This document shows positions 24,791 through 33,431 of a DNA stretch of 64,000 nt, piece by piece; positions within the stretch are counted from its first letter, which is position 1, and every line of letters starts with the position of its first letter. The translations under genes were made by a program, and so were the position numbers. This DNA comes from Nitrospinaceae bacterium (lineage in GTDB: Bacteria; Nitrospinota; Nitrospinia; Nitrospinales; Nitrospinaceae). The notes below the pieces were generated by a model. It saw only the letters and a list, made by a program, of their open reading frames with translations. It made no database searches and was not told the DNA's origin. The stretch is from assembly GCA_029261395.1 (NCBI GenBank), contig JAJDBJ010000047.1, forward strand, positions 31,538-95,537, in the 5' to 3' direction.

Positions 24791-25762
24791 TCAGAGAGTC
24801 AGATGCTTGCCGGGAATGAGGTACTGGTTGACGTAATCGTTGACGGCGTCTTCCAGGGAGAGTGTGGGGGAGATATATCCTGCGTTCCGGATTTTGTCCA
24901 TCTCCGCGCAGGTGTGGTATTGATACTGGTCCCGTATGGATGCGGGCATCTCGATGTATTCGATCACCGGCTCGCGGTTCATCGCGCCGAAGAGCGCCGC
25001 CGCCAGATCGTTCCAGCACCGCGCCTGCCCGGACCCCACGTTGAACAGTCCGTTGATCTCCGGGTGATCGTGAAAAAACAGGGTCATCGCCACCGCATCC
25101 TCAACATAAATAAAATCCCGCACCTGTTCGCCATCGCCATACTCCTTGCGATAGGATTTGAACAGTCGCATCTTGCCGGTATCGCGAATCTGCTCGTACC
25201 CTTTCAGCACCATACTGCGCATGTCTTCCTTATGGTACTCGTTGGGTCCAAAAACGTTAAAATACTTGAGGCCCACCATCCGACTCAACACCCCTTCCTG
25301 CTGAGCCCACACATCGAAATCCTGTTTGCTCTGTCCGTACGGGTTGAGGGGTTTTAATGTTGCCAGACGGGAAACGTCATCCGAATACCCTTGCTGGCCA
25401 TCGCCATAGCTGGCCGCGCTGGAAGCGTAGATGAACCGGATATCCCGCTCCAGACAAAACCGCGCCAAATGTTGAGTGAACTGAAAATTATTGCGGGTGA
25501 GAAAGTCGATGTCCGTTTCGGTGGTGGAGGAGCAGGCACCGAGGTGGAACAGGGTGTCCATTCCTTCCACAGACCCGGCGAGCACCTGCTCGAGAAAGGG
25601 TTCCGGGTTGACGAGGCGTGAAAATTTCAGGGCGGCCAGATTGTTCGTCTTCTCTGGATGATCCTCAACGTCGACGACACAAATATCGGTGCATCCGCGC
25701 CGGTTGAGGGCATGCACGAGCGCACTGCCTATAAAACCTGCGCCGCCGGTTACGACGATCAT
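24791..25762 (-). CDS. hldD: ADP-L-glycero-D-manno-heptose 6-epimerase
   Basis: A 323-residue extended SDR that converts ADP-D-glycero- to ADP-L-glycero-D-manno-heptose for LPS core. Diagnostic motifs are VTGGAGFIGSALVHALN, FHLGACSSTTETD, YASSAASYGDG, NPYGQSKQDFD with the Tyr-x3-Lys pair, and KYFNVFGPNEYHKEDMRSM. GGAG precedes the ATG. Together with gmhA and hldE at 9.2-11.2 kb it covers the heptose pathway except the phosphatase. 18 bp separates it from the upstream M48 protease gene. Confidence 0.96.
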   Translation of the reverse strand: MIVVTGGAGFIGSALVHALNRRGCTDICVVDVEDHPEKTNNLAALKFSRLVNPEPFLEQVLAGSVEGMDTLFHLGACSSTTETDIDFLTRNNFQFTQHLARFCLERDIRFIYASSAASYGDGQQGYSDDVSRLATLKPLNPYGQSKQDFDVWAQQEGVLSRMVGLKYFNVFGPNEYHKEDMRSMVLKGYEQIRDTGKMRLFKSYRKEYGDGEQVRDFIYVEDAVAMTLFFHDHPEINGLFNVGSGQARCWNDLAAALFGAMNREPVIEYIEMPASIRDQYQYHTCAEMDKIRNAGYISPTLSLEDAVNDYVNQYLIPGKHLTL

Positions 25763-25780
25763 GACAACTCCGGGGAAAAA

Positions 25781-27025
25781 TTAGAAGATAAAGCTTGATC
25801 CTTTTGTTTCCTTCGTTTCCCGGTGCATACTTTTCCAATCAAAACCGGGGAGAAGAGGCCGGGGCTTCTGGACCGAATGTTTGGATAATTTTTTGAGGAC
25901 TTCAACACGGTCATTGCCTTCGGGGTGGGTGGAGAGATAGTTTGTCCATTCTGGGAGTGTTATACCTTCCTTATCCGTCTTTTTGGAATCCTTTTCTACA
26001 GAATCTTTTTTCTCAGGGTCTGCCGTCTTCTTATCTTTTTTCATCGAGTTCAGTTGACGGTGCTGTTCTTCCTCCAGCTTCTCAAACACCCGGATCATTC
26101 CCTGCGGATCAACGTGGGTCGCCAGCATCATCTTCATCCCTTCGGAATCTGCCTGGGATTCCAGTTGTCGACTGTAACGCAAATGCTCCAAAACACTGCC
26201 GGCTTGTAAAATCACATTGGTCATGGAATCCGAGTTGCCGGAAATAATCATCCCAAATAAATGGATCGCCTCGGACCGGATGATATTGCGTGTGGAGTGC
26301 CGTTTCAACACGTGCTGAAATTCATGAGCCAGCACTCCCGCCAACTCTTCCGGAGTTTCCGTTGCGTTGATGAGTCCCTGAAACACCACAATGGTACCAC
26401 CCGGCAAAGCCATGGCGTTGACCATTTTAGACGGATGGACATGAATTCGAAAATGATAAGGTTGATCCGGAACCGCTGTCAGCAATCGTTTGGAAATGGC
26501 ATCCAGGGCCTTGCGCACCTGAGGATCGGGCTCCTTGATAGAATCCTTGAACAGCATCTGAAAATAATCCTGCCCCAACTTCTCTTCCCATGTTGTCGGG
26601 ATTTTGTCGGCAACCGCATTGGTCATCGCCGGAATGGCATAGACCCAAATCGCAAAAATTAAGGGGGGAATAACGACCAGCGCCAGAATCATCAATACAT
26701 ATCTTAAGGATCTTTTGTGAGGCTGATTCCATATATTGCCCAGAGCACCCGGCGCTATTCGGTGCGCTTCATGAAGAAAACCCGGATCTTCGATCACGAT
26801 GGCTTCAGGAACGATATCGGGATTGGAAGTGGAGCGCTCCAGACGAACCGGGCCTGTCGAATTAGTCCTGGATAATTGCAGGGAGGTATAGGGCCATTGA
26901 ATCTGATGGCCGTCGGGAAAATACAGCACCAATTGCTGAGCGGTCAGGCGGAGCTTGACTGGATACTTATTAGCGCTTTTGCCGTCATAAAAGGTACCCG
27001 AGAACTCGGATGGGGTGGCATTCAT
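25781..27025 (-). CDS. M48-family membrane metalloprotease
   Basis: A 414-residue protein. Residues 1-90 are a beta-rich non-peptidase domain (FYDGKSANKYPVKLRLTAQQL, ends shown in part) as found in several M48 proteins. A transmembrane segment at about 108-132 (YVLMILALVVIPPLIFAIWV) follows, then a BepA/YcaL-like peptidase domain with zinc motif HEFQH in VLAHEFQHVLKRHSTRN and the later Glu ligand in SRQLESQADSEG. A Lys/Asp/Glu-rich linker (MKKDKKTADPEKKDSVEKD) lies near the C-terminus. Likely an envelope quality-control protease. Same strand and close to the DUF898 gene upstream (30 bp). Confidence 0.9.
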   Translation of the reverse strand: MNATPSEFSGTFYDGKSANKYPVKLRLTAQQLVLYFPDGHQIQWPYTSLQLSRTNSTGPVRLERSTSNPDIVPEAIVIEDPGFLHEAHRIAPGALGNIWNQPHKRSLRYVLMILALVVIPPLIFAIWVYAIPAMTNAVADKIPTTWEEKLGQDYFQMLFKDSIKEPDPQVRKALDAISKRLLTAVPDQPYHFRIHVHPSKMVNAMALPGGTIVVFQGLINATETPEELAGVLAHEFQHVLKRHSTRNIIRSEAIHLFGMIISGNSDSMTNVILQAGSVLEHLRYSRQLESQADSEGMKMMLATHVDPQGMIRVFEKLEEEQHRQLNSMKKDKKTADPEKKDSVEKDSKKTDKEGITLPEWTNYLSTHPEGNDRVEVLKKLSKHSVQKPRPLLPGFDWKSMHRETKETKGSSFIF

Positions 27026-27055
27026 ACTCTATCAGAAGGCTGGAAGCCAAACCGG

Positions 27056-28456
27056 TTAGAGTCCAATGTCGATGTCCATATCAAAACCATCGGCGGCTCC
27101 TTCGCCCAGGGCACTGCTCTTTTGCGCTTCCTGAACGATCTGTGATAATTGCATGTTGCCATGTACTGTCAGATGTTTTGCCAAAAATTTTCGGTATCGT
27201 ATGATTACGAACGGAAGGGCAAGGAACGCCGTGAATGTGAGGAGCAATAGATTGGTGATGTTCAATAAAAACCATTGGCCTCCGGTAGCATCATACTTGA
27301 AAGTTCCTCCGGCAAATTGGGTTTTGGACCAATTATACCGGTCCAGATATGCAGAATAGTACATGTAGCCGATAATTAAAGGAATCCATATCACAGGAAG
27401 AAACAGCTTTAACGCTAACTCGAGGTTAGCCTGCCCTTCAGAAATTCCCGGCATCAGAAGCGGCAATGCAAACGGAAGCCCTATGGACGCCACAAACAAT
27501 AAATTTATTAACAGAAAAGCTTTGAGTATGTCTTTGCCTTCGCCATTATACTCGAAGGCCTGGTTGCCGAAGTGCGCGTTACTTTTCCAGAATTTCTGTT
27601 TTTGAACGGTGAAATACGGCCAGTACAAGCCCAGGGTCAAAAATGTAAACAGGTAACCTTTGATATAAAGCCACAGGGCGCTTTTACGCTTTCCTCGAAA
27701 AGAAAGCCGGATACCCCGCCAGGCCGTTCGCGACAACCGGTACCGCATAGCGCCCACCATGATAACCGGCAATAAAGATACAATTAGATAGGAAGTTCCT
27801 ATTTCCGCATACAGCTGGGCTTCTGCACCCCAAGCCTGACCCAATGCATAAGAAGCGCCATTGAGCAAAGCCAGTATCAAACCAAAAATCACGGCTCCCT
27901 TAAACAGTTCGCCACCGGTGCCGTGATAATAAAACCGGTCCCCGGCGAAGGAGGATTGCTCCCATAAATAGCGCCGGACTTTTGTTTTGCCCCAAAAATA
28001 ATAAATACCCAGAGTGAAGATGGTCAAAATCCAGTTGATGAACATGATTTTGAACAACCCGCCACCGGTACCGTGAAAGCCAACCGTTAATCCTTTTTGA
28101 GGAGTCTGCGGAACTGCTGGAGCTGAAACTTCGTCGGCGGATTCAAAGCTGGTTTCCGTGTCGGTCTCTTCAAAGGGCGGCTCCTCTTCCAAGGTGGCGA
28201 TTCCAGCGATCGGGTCGACCGCTTGCTGTTGGCCGGAACGCTCGACCTGAAAACCGATACCCGTAAGATAATTTTCCGCGACAGCCGCCTGCTGATCGGA
28301 GACTTCTTTCGGAGTCTGCCAAATCTGCCCTTTGGAAATCTTCTCTAAAATGGCAGAAGCCTGACCGGGAGCCATACGAAACATCAACGCCAGTTTTTTA
28401 GCAGCCGCGTCCTGGTCATCGCCAGCAAAATCACTCAGAGTAAGAAAACAGCTCAT
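27056..28456 (-). CDS. DUF898 (YjgN-like) membrane protein with an N-terminal soluble domain
   Basis: A 466-residue protein. Residues 1-75 form a soluble domain (MSCFLTLSDFAGDDQ, then VAENYLTGIGFQVE) shared with the separate small protein at 28516-28848. An acidic linker (EEEPPFEETDTETSFES) follows, then DUF898 repeats: FHGTGGGLFKIMFINWILTI, TLGIYYFWGKTKVRRYLW, and a second YHGTGGELFKGAVIFG. At least six hydrophobic helices are visible. The function of DUF898 is unknown. The ATG has only a weak SD. Confidence 0.85.
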   Translation of the reverse strand: MSCFLTLSDFAGDDQDAAAKKLALMFRMAPGQASAILEKISKGQIWQTPKEVSDQQAAVAENYLTGIGFQVERSGQQQAVDPIAGIATLEEEPPFEETDTETSFESADEVSAPAVPQTPQKGLTVGFHGTGGGLFKIMFINWILTIFTLGIYYFWGKTKVRRYLWEQSSFAGDRFYYHGTGGELFKGAVIFGLILALLNGASYALGQAWGAEAQLYAEIGTSYLIVSLLPVIMVGAMRYRLSRTAWRGIRLSFRGKRKSALWLYIKGYLFTFLTLGLYWPYFTVQKQKFWKSNAHFGNQAFEYNGEGKDILKAFLLINLLFVASIGLPFALPLLMPGISEGQANLELALKLFLPVIWIPLIIGYMYYSAYLDRYNWSKTQFAGGTFKYDATGGQWFLLNITNLLLLTFTAFLALPFVIIRYRKFLAKHLTVHGNMQLSQIVQEAQKSSALGEGAADGFDMDIDIGL

Positions 28457-28515
28457 AATTGAAACCCAACTTGAAAGAAATTAATAGAAATCCCCCAATC
28501 AGACAACCCACGCGT

Positions 28516-28848
28516 TTAACGTTTTTTCTTGAACAGGTTTTTAATCTTACCGAATAAACCCGGTTTGCTCCCGTTGAAGTTTTCCGTAGGCATGCCCAGG
28601 CCCATACCGTCATCCGACATCACAGGAATGCTTTCCACCTCAAACCCCAGACTCTGCAGGTAGGGCTCCGCAACCTGGGATTGACGATCAGAAACCTGAT
28701 GATCGAACTGCCAGGGATTGCCGTTGGCCAGGTTATCAACAACAACATCCGCTTCCTCTGGATCCATACGGAATATGCGGGCCATTTTTTCGGTGGCATG
28801 TATTTGATCGTCGCCTGCCCAACTATTAATCATTAAGAAACAACTCAT
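28516..28848 (-). CDS. Small protein homologous to the N-terminal domain of the DUF898 protein
   Basis: A 110-residue protein with a strong GGAGG SD. Its first 72 residues align with the first 72 of the downstream DUF898 protein at roughly 45 percent identity by eye (MSCFL, AGDDQ, FRMDPEEAD, WQFDHQVSDRQ, VAEPYLQSLGFEVE). The pattern of helix-turn-helix-GFxVE recalls the ribosomal L7/L12 C-terminal fold, which is my inference only. The C-terminus is basic (GLFGKIKNLFKKKR). Likely the same transcript as the DUF898 gene, 59 bp away. Confidence 0.75.
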   Translation of the reverse strand: MSCFLMINSWAGDDQIHATEKMARIFRMDPEEADVVVDNLANGNPWQFDHQVSDRQSQVAEPYLQSLGFEVESIPVMSDDGMGLGMPTENFNGSKPGLFGKIKNLFKKKR

Positions 28849-29029
28849 GGCGCCTCCAAGTGCTTACAGTTATGGTTAATGTGTTAAGTCTAAATAGTAT
28901 CACTGATAATCCTTAATATTTAAAGTAAATATTTTAGCCCACAAATGATTGTTTTATATGATTTTCAAGCGCTGGGGCCGTCTGGCTTACCGGAAGGCCA
29001 AGGAGTCTGCCAGGAATCGGAAGGAGGGT

Positions 29030-29914
29030 CTAATAAAAGTCGTAGGCCATTTGCTGTTGGGTCCAACCCAGAAAGCCGTCCTGAAGGGGGTCCCCGGTAA
29101 ATTTGTCGGCATTTTGCACCCATGTCTCGGGAGCATCCCAATTATCCCCAAAATGGTACAGGTACATCTTGTTCCGGACTTCCCTGGGCAGTGTCATCAG
29201 TTCCTGGTAGGAAGCATGCACTCCACCCTGAAACAACTGGCAATCATGAAACATCACCTCCGCTTCCTCGCTGAAACGCTCCGGATATTCCCGGTCAAAC
29301 ATGGTGTCGCCGGAAATCCATACCTTTTTGTTGATAAACACCCCTGAGCACCATTGGGATTCATCGACATTTAGAGCGCTGTCCGGAAAATGACGGGTTC
29401 GTGAAATCAACAACTCGATCGGACCGTATCGCATCATCCAGCATTTCCGGCCACAATCCTCGATCGGACTTGGCCGGAGAATATCAAAGAAATCGGTGAT
29501 TTGGAGAGACCGGCCCTGATTGACTTCACAGTATTCCGCGCCGCCCGACAAACTTTTACTCCACAGCAGATCCTGGTAATCCCGCAGAATAATCAGCTTC
29601 GGTTGACGCGGGGGTTGGTTGTACCGGTTCATCAGCATTATTTCCTCAAAACCACCGATGTGGTCGGCATGACTGTGGGTCGGAAAATAGCAATTCACAT
29701 CCCGCACGCTCAAACCGATATCATTCAGTGCCAGAGGCCCCTGGGTACCGCAATCAATCAGCACATGATGGTCCCCCTGAATCACCAGGATGTTGGATTG
29801 CCGCCGCTTTTTGGCAAAGGCAGACCCCACGCCGATAAAAATCACGCGCAAATGGCCGTCCGTCGTCAAGGAAAGAGGTTTCCCCTGCTCGCATATTTTG
29901 TTAACTTCGTACAT
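29030..29914 (-). CDS. Metallo-beta-lactamase-fold hydrolase
   Basis: A 294-residue MBL-fold protein. The zinc motif is THSHADHIGG, with further ligands in SGDTMFD and, near the C-terminus, YLYHFGD. The start FIGVGSAFAKKRRQSNILV is typical of the RNase Z/PhnP-like branch that opens with G-x-G-S/T-x-F. There is no sign of the beta-CASP or RNase Z exosite. The start is set at ATG 29914; TTG two codons up also fits. Divergent from the DUF4912 gene. Substrate unknown. Confidence 0.85.
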   Translation of the reverse strand: MYEVNKICEQGKPLSLTTDGHLRVIFIGVGSAFAKKRRQSNILVIQGDHHVLIDCGTQGPLALNDIGLSVRDVNCYFPTHSHADHIGGFEEIMLMNRYNQPPRQPKLIILRDYQDLLWSKSLSGGAEYCEVNQGRSLQITDFFDILRPSPIEDCGRKCWMMRYGPIELLISRTRHFPDSALNVDESQWCSGVFINKKVWISGDTMFDREYPERFSEEAEVMFHDCQLFQGGVHASYQELMTLPREVRNKMYLYHFGDNWDAPETWVQNADKFTGDPLQDGFLGWTQQQMAYDFY

Positions 29915-30167
29915 AGACAAATGGCCTGTTGATGAATTTTCAGCTAGGGTTCAAATGACGGGATGTTTTATACCTTTTTACAATTAGAAACGATTCAATT
30001 AAAATACGCTACAAAAAAATCACTGTATTAAAAATCAAGGCGTTACGAAAAAGGAGGCTCTTTCAGCTCTTCCTGAAAAACTACTGTAAAACCCTTAACG
30101 AAACGGTCTTGTCGGTATTTTTTCCGACCCCAACAGAGAACAACAATTTACCCTTGGACTTATACTT

Positions 30168-31055
30168 ATGAAACCTACTTTAAATTTATTGAGCAAAACC
30201 AAAGCTGAATTAACAGCGATAGCCCGGCGAAAAAAAATTCCGGTGACGTCTGGAATGCTCAAGGATGATTTGATCAAAGCCATCAAAAAGGGTCTGCGAA
30301 AAATCGAAACGCAAAAAAAATCCAAAACAGCCGCCGTAAAAACTCGCAAAAAGACCCCGGCTACCAAAACAGCCAAAAAAACTTTAAAAAAGAAAAGTTC
30401 AAAACCACCCAAATCCAAAACTGCGAAACAACCCAAATCCCCGGCCCGCACCCCAACCACCGCCAAGCGAATTAAAACCCCGGTTAAAAAGACCGCCCTC
30501 AGAAAAAGTCCTGCAAAAGGGAACGCAAAAAAAACTCCCGTTAAAAAGTCTGTCTCGCGCAAACCCAAAACGATCCTCTCTCCAAAAACAATTAAAAGGC
30601 AGGAACTCCCTAAATCCGTGGGAACCCCGTCAGATCTACCCGAACGCTATAACGATCATCGTCTGGTGGTGCTGGCACGCGATCCCAACTGGGCCTATGC
30701 CTACTGGGATCTTGATGCGGCACGAGTGCGGGATCTGCTCAGCAAAACAGGCCAATCTCCTGACAAGGCCCGCTGGGTATTGCGGGTGTTTTCCGCCGGG
30801 CTCACCCCGGCAGAAGACACGGGACATTTTTTTGATATCAACGTCGATGTGAAAACCGGAAGTTACTATCTGGACCTTTCACGTCCCGGTGGGCGGTTCA
30901 TTGTGGAAATCGGTGTGATCGATTCTTCCGGCATGTTCCGGACCACCGCCCAATCGAATCCCGTCATTCTCCCTGTCGACCAACCCTCGGAAACCATCGC
31001 GCCAGTGGGAACGGCTCCTGCGAGAGTGTCGGACTCTTCGGACGGATCTCAATAA
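30168..31055 (+). CDS. Lysine-rich DUF4912 protein
   Basis: A 295-residue protein in three parts. Residues 1-45 resemble a SAP/Rho-N-like helical motif (LNLLSKTKAELTAIARRKKI). Residues about 46-150 are a very basic, low-complexity KTP/KKTA tail resembling histone H1 or bacterial HU-like tails. Residues about 152-265 are DUF4912 (LPERYNDHRLVVLARDPNWA, then YAYWDLD). The tail suggests nucleic acid or polyanion binding. The stop is one base before the GH57 gene, a linkage that is common for DUF4912, so the protein probably works in polysaccharide metabolism. A GTCGG/CCGAC mini-hairpin lies upstream. Confidence 0.85.
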   Translation: MKPTLNLLSKTKAELTAIARRKKIPVTSGMLKDDLIKAIKKGLRKIETQKKSKTAAVKTRKKTPATKTAKKTLKKKSSKPPKSKTAKQPKSPARTPTTAKRIKTPVKKTALRKSPAKGNAKKTPVKKSVSRKPKTILSPKTIKRQELPKSVGTPSDLPERYNDHRLVVLARDPNWAYAYWDLDAARVRDLLSKTGQSPDKARWVLRVFSAGLTPAEDTGHFFDINVDVKTGSYYLDLSRPGGRFIVEIGVIDSSGMFRTTAQSNPVILPVDQPSETIAPVGTAPARVSDSSDGSQ

Positions 31056-31056
31056 T

Positions 31057-32637
31057 ATGCCACAAGGTTATCTGTCGCTGGTCCTGCATGCTCACCTGCC
31101 CTTTGTCCGGCACCCCGAGCATGAGAATTTTCTGGAGGAGGATTGGCTGTTCCAGGCCATCACCGAGACCTACATTCCCCTCATTCAAGTGTTCCATGGA
31201 CTGGTGCAGGATGGCGTGCCCTTCAAATTAACGATGTCCTTGACACCGACCCTGTTGTCGATGTTGAGCGACGACCTGCTTCAACAACGTTACGTGCGGT
31301 TCCTCGACCTCTCATTGGAACTCGCCAAAAAGGAAATCATACGCACCCGCAACCAGCCTGAGATTCAGCCGCTGGCCCAGATGTATTTTGACAAACTGAG
31401 TGAATCGCGGGAACTGTTCGTCGACCGTTACCAACACAACCTCGTGCAGGCTTTCAAGGACTTGATGGAAGCGGGGCACCTGGAGATCATCACCTGTGGA
31501 GCCACCCACGGCTACCTGCCGCTGATGAATGGGGTCCCCAACGCGGTGCGTGCTCAAATTCAGGTCGCAGTACAAACGCATGAACGGTTCCTGGGCGTCA
31601 AACCTTCCGGCATCTGGCTTCCGGAATGCGCTTACCAACCGGGCATCGAAACTTATCTGGCGGAAGCGGGACTCGAATATTTTTTTCTGGATACCCACGG
31701 ACTGCTGAATGCCGATCCGCGACCCCAGTACGGCGTCCATACCCCCATCTTCTGTTCCAACGGCGTGGCCGCCTTCGGACGCGATGCGGAATCGTCCAAA
31801 CAAGTGTGGAGCTCTGAAGAAGGGTATCCCGGCGATTTCGAATACCGGGAATTTTATCGCGATATCGGGTACGACCTCGATCACGATTATATCCGACCCT
31901 ACATCGCGGCGACTGGCGAACGCAAAATGACCGGCTTCAAGTACCACCGCATCACAGGGGCAACCGATCACAAGGAACCGTATCGACCGCAACACGCGCG
32001 GAGCAAAACGGCGACCCATGCCGGACACTTCCTGTTCAACCGCCAGCGACAAATCAACCTTCTGGCGGAATCGATGGATCGCCCCCCTCTCGTGGTCGCC
32101 CCGTACGATGCGGAACTGTTCGGTCACTGGTGGTACGAAGGCCCCGACTGGCTCAACTTTTTTATACGCAAAATCGCCTTGGATCAGGAAGTGGTCGCAT
32201 TGACCACTCCCGCAGACTATTTGAAACAATTTCCAATAAATCCCTGCGCCACGCCTTCCGCTTCCAGCTGGGGCTACAACGGATATCACGAACACTGGTT
32301 GAGCGACAAGAACGATTGGGTCTATCGCCACCTGAATAAAGCGGCAGAACGCATGGTGGAGCTGGCGCAACACTATCCGGAGGCCTCCGGACTGGAGGAA
32401 CGCGCCCTCAACCAGGCGGCGCGGGAACTGTTGCTGGCGCAGGCGAGCGACTGGGCGTTCATCATGTACACCGGAACAATGGTCGAGTACGCCCTGAAAC
32501 GCACCAAAGATCATCTCCTCCGCTTCACTCGTTTATATAATGATATTCCCAAAGGCAGGATTGACGAAACCTGGCTGGCTGATATCGAATCGAAGGACAA
32601 CATCTTCCCCGAAATCGATTACCGGGTTTACTTGTAA
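31057..32637 (+). CDS. GH57 1,4-alpha-glucan branching enzyme-like protein (DUF1957 type)
   Basis: A 526-residue glycoside hydrolase 57 protein. It starts GYLSLVLHAHLPFVRHPE, the usual GH57 N-terminus with HxH. The catalytic nucleophile fits E190 in GIWLPECAY, and the acid/base fits D351 in APYDAELFGHWW; these positions are close to E184 and D353 of the Thermus enzyme as I remember it. The C-terminal helical domain has SSWGYNGYHEHWL and SDWAFIMYTGTMVEYA, typical of the branching-enzyme subgroup. It likely makes alpha-1,6 branches in glycogen. Operon with the DUF4912 gene. Confidence 0.93.
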   Translation: MPQGYLSLVLHAHLPFVRHPEHENFLEEDWLFQAITETYIPLIQVFHGLVQDGVPFKLTMSLTPTLLSMLSDDLLQQRYVRFLDLSLELAKKEIIRTRNQPEIQPLAQMYFDKLSESRELFVDRYQHNLVQAFKDLMEAGHLEIITCGATHGYLPLMNGVPNAVRAQIQVAVQTHERFLGVKPSGIWLPECAYQPGIETYLAEAGLEYFFLDTHGLLNADPRPQYGVHTPIFCSNGVAAFGRDAESSKQVWSSEEGYPGDFEYREFYRDIGYDLDHDYIRPYIAATGERKMTGFKYHRITGATDHKEPYRPQHARSKTATHAGHFLFNRQRQINLLAESMDRPPLVVAPYDAELFGHWWYEGPDWLNFFIRKIALDQEVVALTTPADYLKQFPINPCATPSASSWGYNGYHEHWLSDKNDWVYRHLNKAAERMVELAQHYPEASGLEERALNQAARELLLAQASDWAFIMYTGTMVEYALKRTKDHLLRFTRLYNDIPKGRIDETWLADIESKDNIFPEIDYRVYL

Positions 32638-32719
32638 GACGGCTCCGTCCACTGAGTGAGTTGAGACTGTCTGTCTTTCGCACCGGGTTGATTTGTTGTT
32701 TCGGGTCAAAACTGGTAAT

Positions 32720-33298
32720 ATGAAGACTATGAGCATGCTGGAGATTCATCAATTTCTGGAGCGGTTGTCCAACCTGATTCGGTCGCAGGCGCGGCAGTCG
32801 TCCGATGCGTTCGACCTGCAACCGGTTCACCTGAATTCCCTGTACTATTTGTCCATCTGCAACCGTTACTCGGACACCCTGCTGGCCTTGGCGGAATACC
32901 TGAGCCAGACCAAGGGCACCACCTCGCAAACTGTTAAATTGCTGGAAGAGCGCGGGCTGGTTGCCAAACATCCCGACCCCAAGGATGGCCGGGTCGGTCA
33001 CCTGAAGCTTACGGCATCCGGCAGGAAGCTGGTCCGCCAGGCCTGGCCTTCTCCTATCCTGAAAGAGGCCGAAACAATTATTCCCCTCGAACAGCAGGAC
33101 GCCCTGCGCGACCAGTTGAAGCAACTCCTGCACACCTGCCAGTCAATCAACGGACAGAAAACTTTCGCCGTTTGCCACAGTTGCCGACACAACGAAAAAC
33201 GCGCTGAGGGCTACCTCTGCCGCCTCACCCAGGAACCCCTGTCGGCGGAGGAAGTGACCCAAATCTGCCGGGAACACGAGTTCTCAGAAATCACCTGA
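32720..33298 (+). CDS. MarR-family regulator with cysteine-rich C-terminus
   Basis: A 192-residue winged-helix regulator (start at ATG 32720; ATG 32729 or 32735 also possible, none with a strong SD). Residues 20-140 have the MarR core: LNSLYYLSICNRYSDTLLAL, LSQTKGTTSQTVKLLEERGL and the wing DPKDGRVGHLKLTASGRKLV. The tail carries CHSCRHNEKRAEGYLCRLTQ and QICREHEF, a CxxC plus two Cys arrangement that could bind a metal or heme, or act as a redox switch. It lies 133 bp upstream of the cytochrome P460 gene, with two identical-type palindromes between them that it probably binds. Confidence 0.9.
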   Translation: MKTMSMLEIHQFLERLSNLIRSQARQSSDAFDLQPVHLNSLYYLSICNRYSDTLLALAEYLSQTKGTTSQTVKLLEERGLVAKHPDPKDGRVGHLKLTASGRKLVRQAWPSPILKEAETIIPLEQQDALRDQLKQLLHTCQSINGQKTFAVCHSCRHNEKRAEGYLCRLTQEPLSAEEVTQICREHEFSEIT

Positions 33299-33340
33299 CG
33301 CCACCCCCCCCCGGCATCTCCTCCATCGCCCCTCACTATA

Positions 33341-33359
33341 TAGTTTCGACAAAAAACTA
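33341..33359. promoter_or_regulatory. Putative MarR operator 1 (upstream of -35)
   Basis: TAGTTT-N7-AAACTA, an inverted repeat immediately upstream of the -35 hexamer at 33361. The same TAGTTT-N7-AAACTA occurs at 33390-33408. Two identical half-site sets within 50 bp between a MarR gene and its likely target are a strong operator signal. Confidence 0.75.
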
Positions 33360-33360
33360 G

Positions 33361-33390
33361 TTGACTCGCCCCTTTGATCTCTGAGATAAT
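33361..33390 (+). promoter_or_regulatory. Sigma-70-type promoter of the cytochrome P460 gene
   Basis: -35 TTGACT at 33361-33366 and -10 GATAAT at 33385-33390 with an 18-base spacer. It is flanked on both sides by the TAGTTT-N7-AAACTA palindromes, the second one overlapping the end of the -10, so binding there would block transcription. Confidence 0.7.
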
Positions 33391-33408
33391 AGTTTTGATT
33401 CGAAACTA
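33390..33408. promoter_or_regulatory. Putative MarR operator 2 (overlapping -10)
   Basis: TAGTTTTGATTCGAAACTA, with six-base arms and a seven-base spacer, as in operator 1. It begins on the last base of the -10 and is followed by the AGGAGA ribosome site and the ATG at 33432. Confidence 0.75.
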
Positions 33409-33431
33409 ACTTATCCTCAGGAGAATTTGAT

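Noticed and set aside
31312..32514. A 400-codon minus-strand frame opposite the GH57 gene
   Set aside because: GH57 motifs are intact on the plus strand; the antisense product has no recognisable features.
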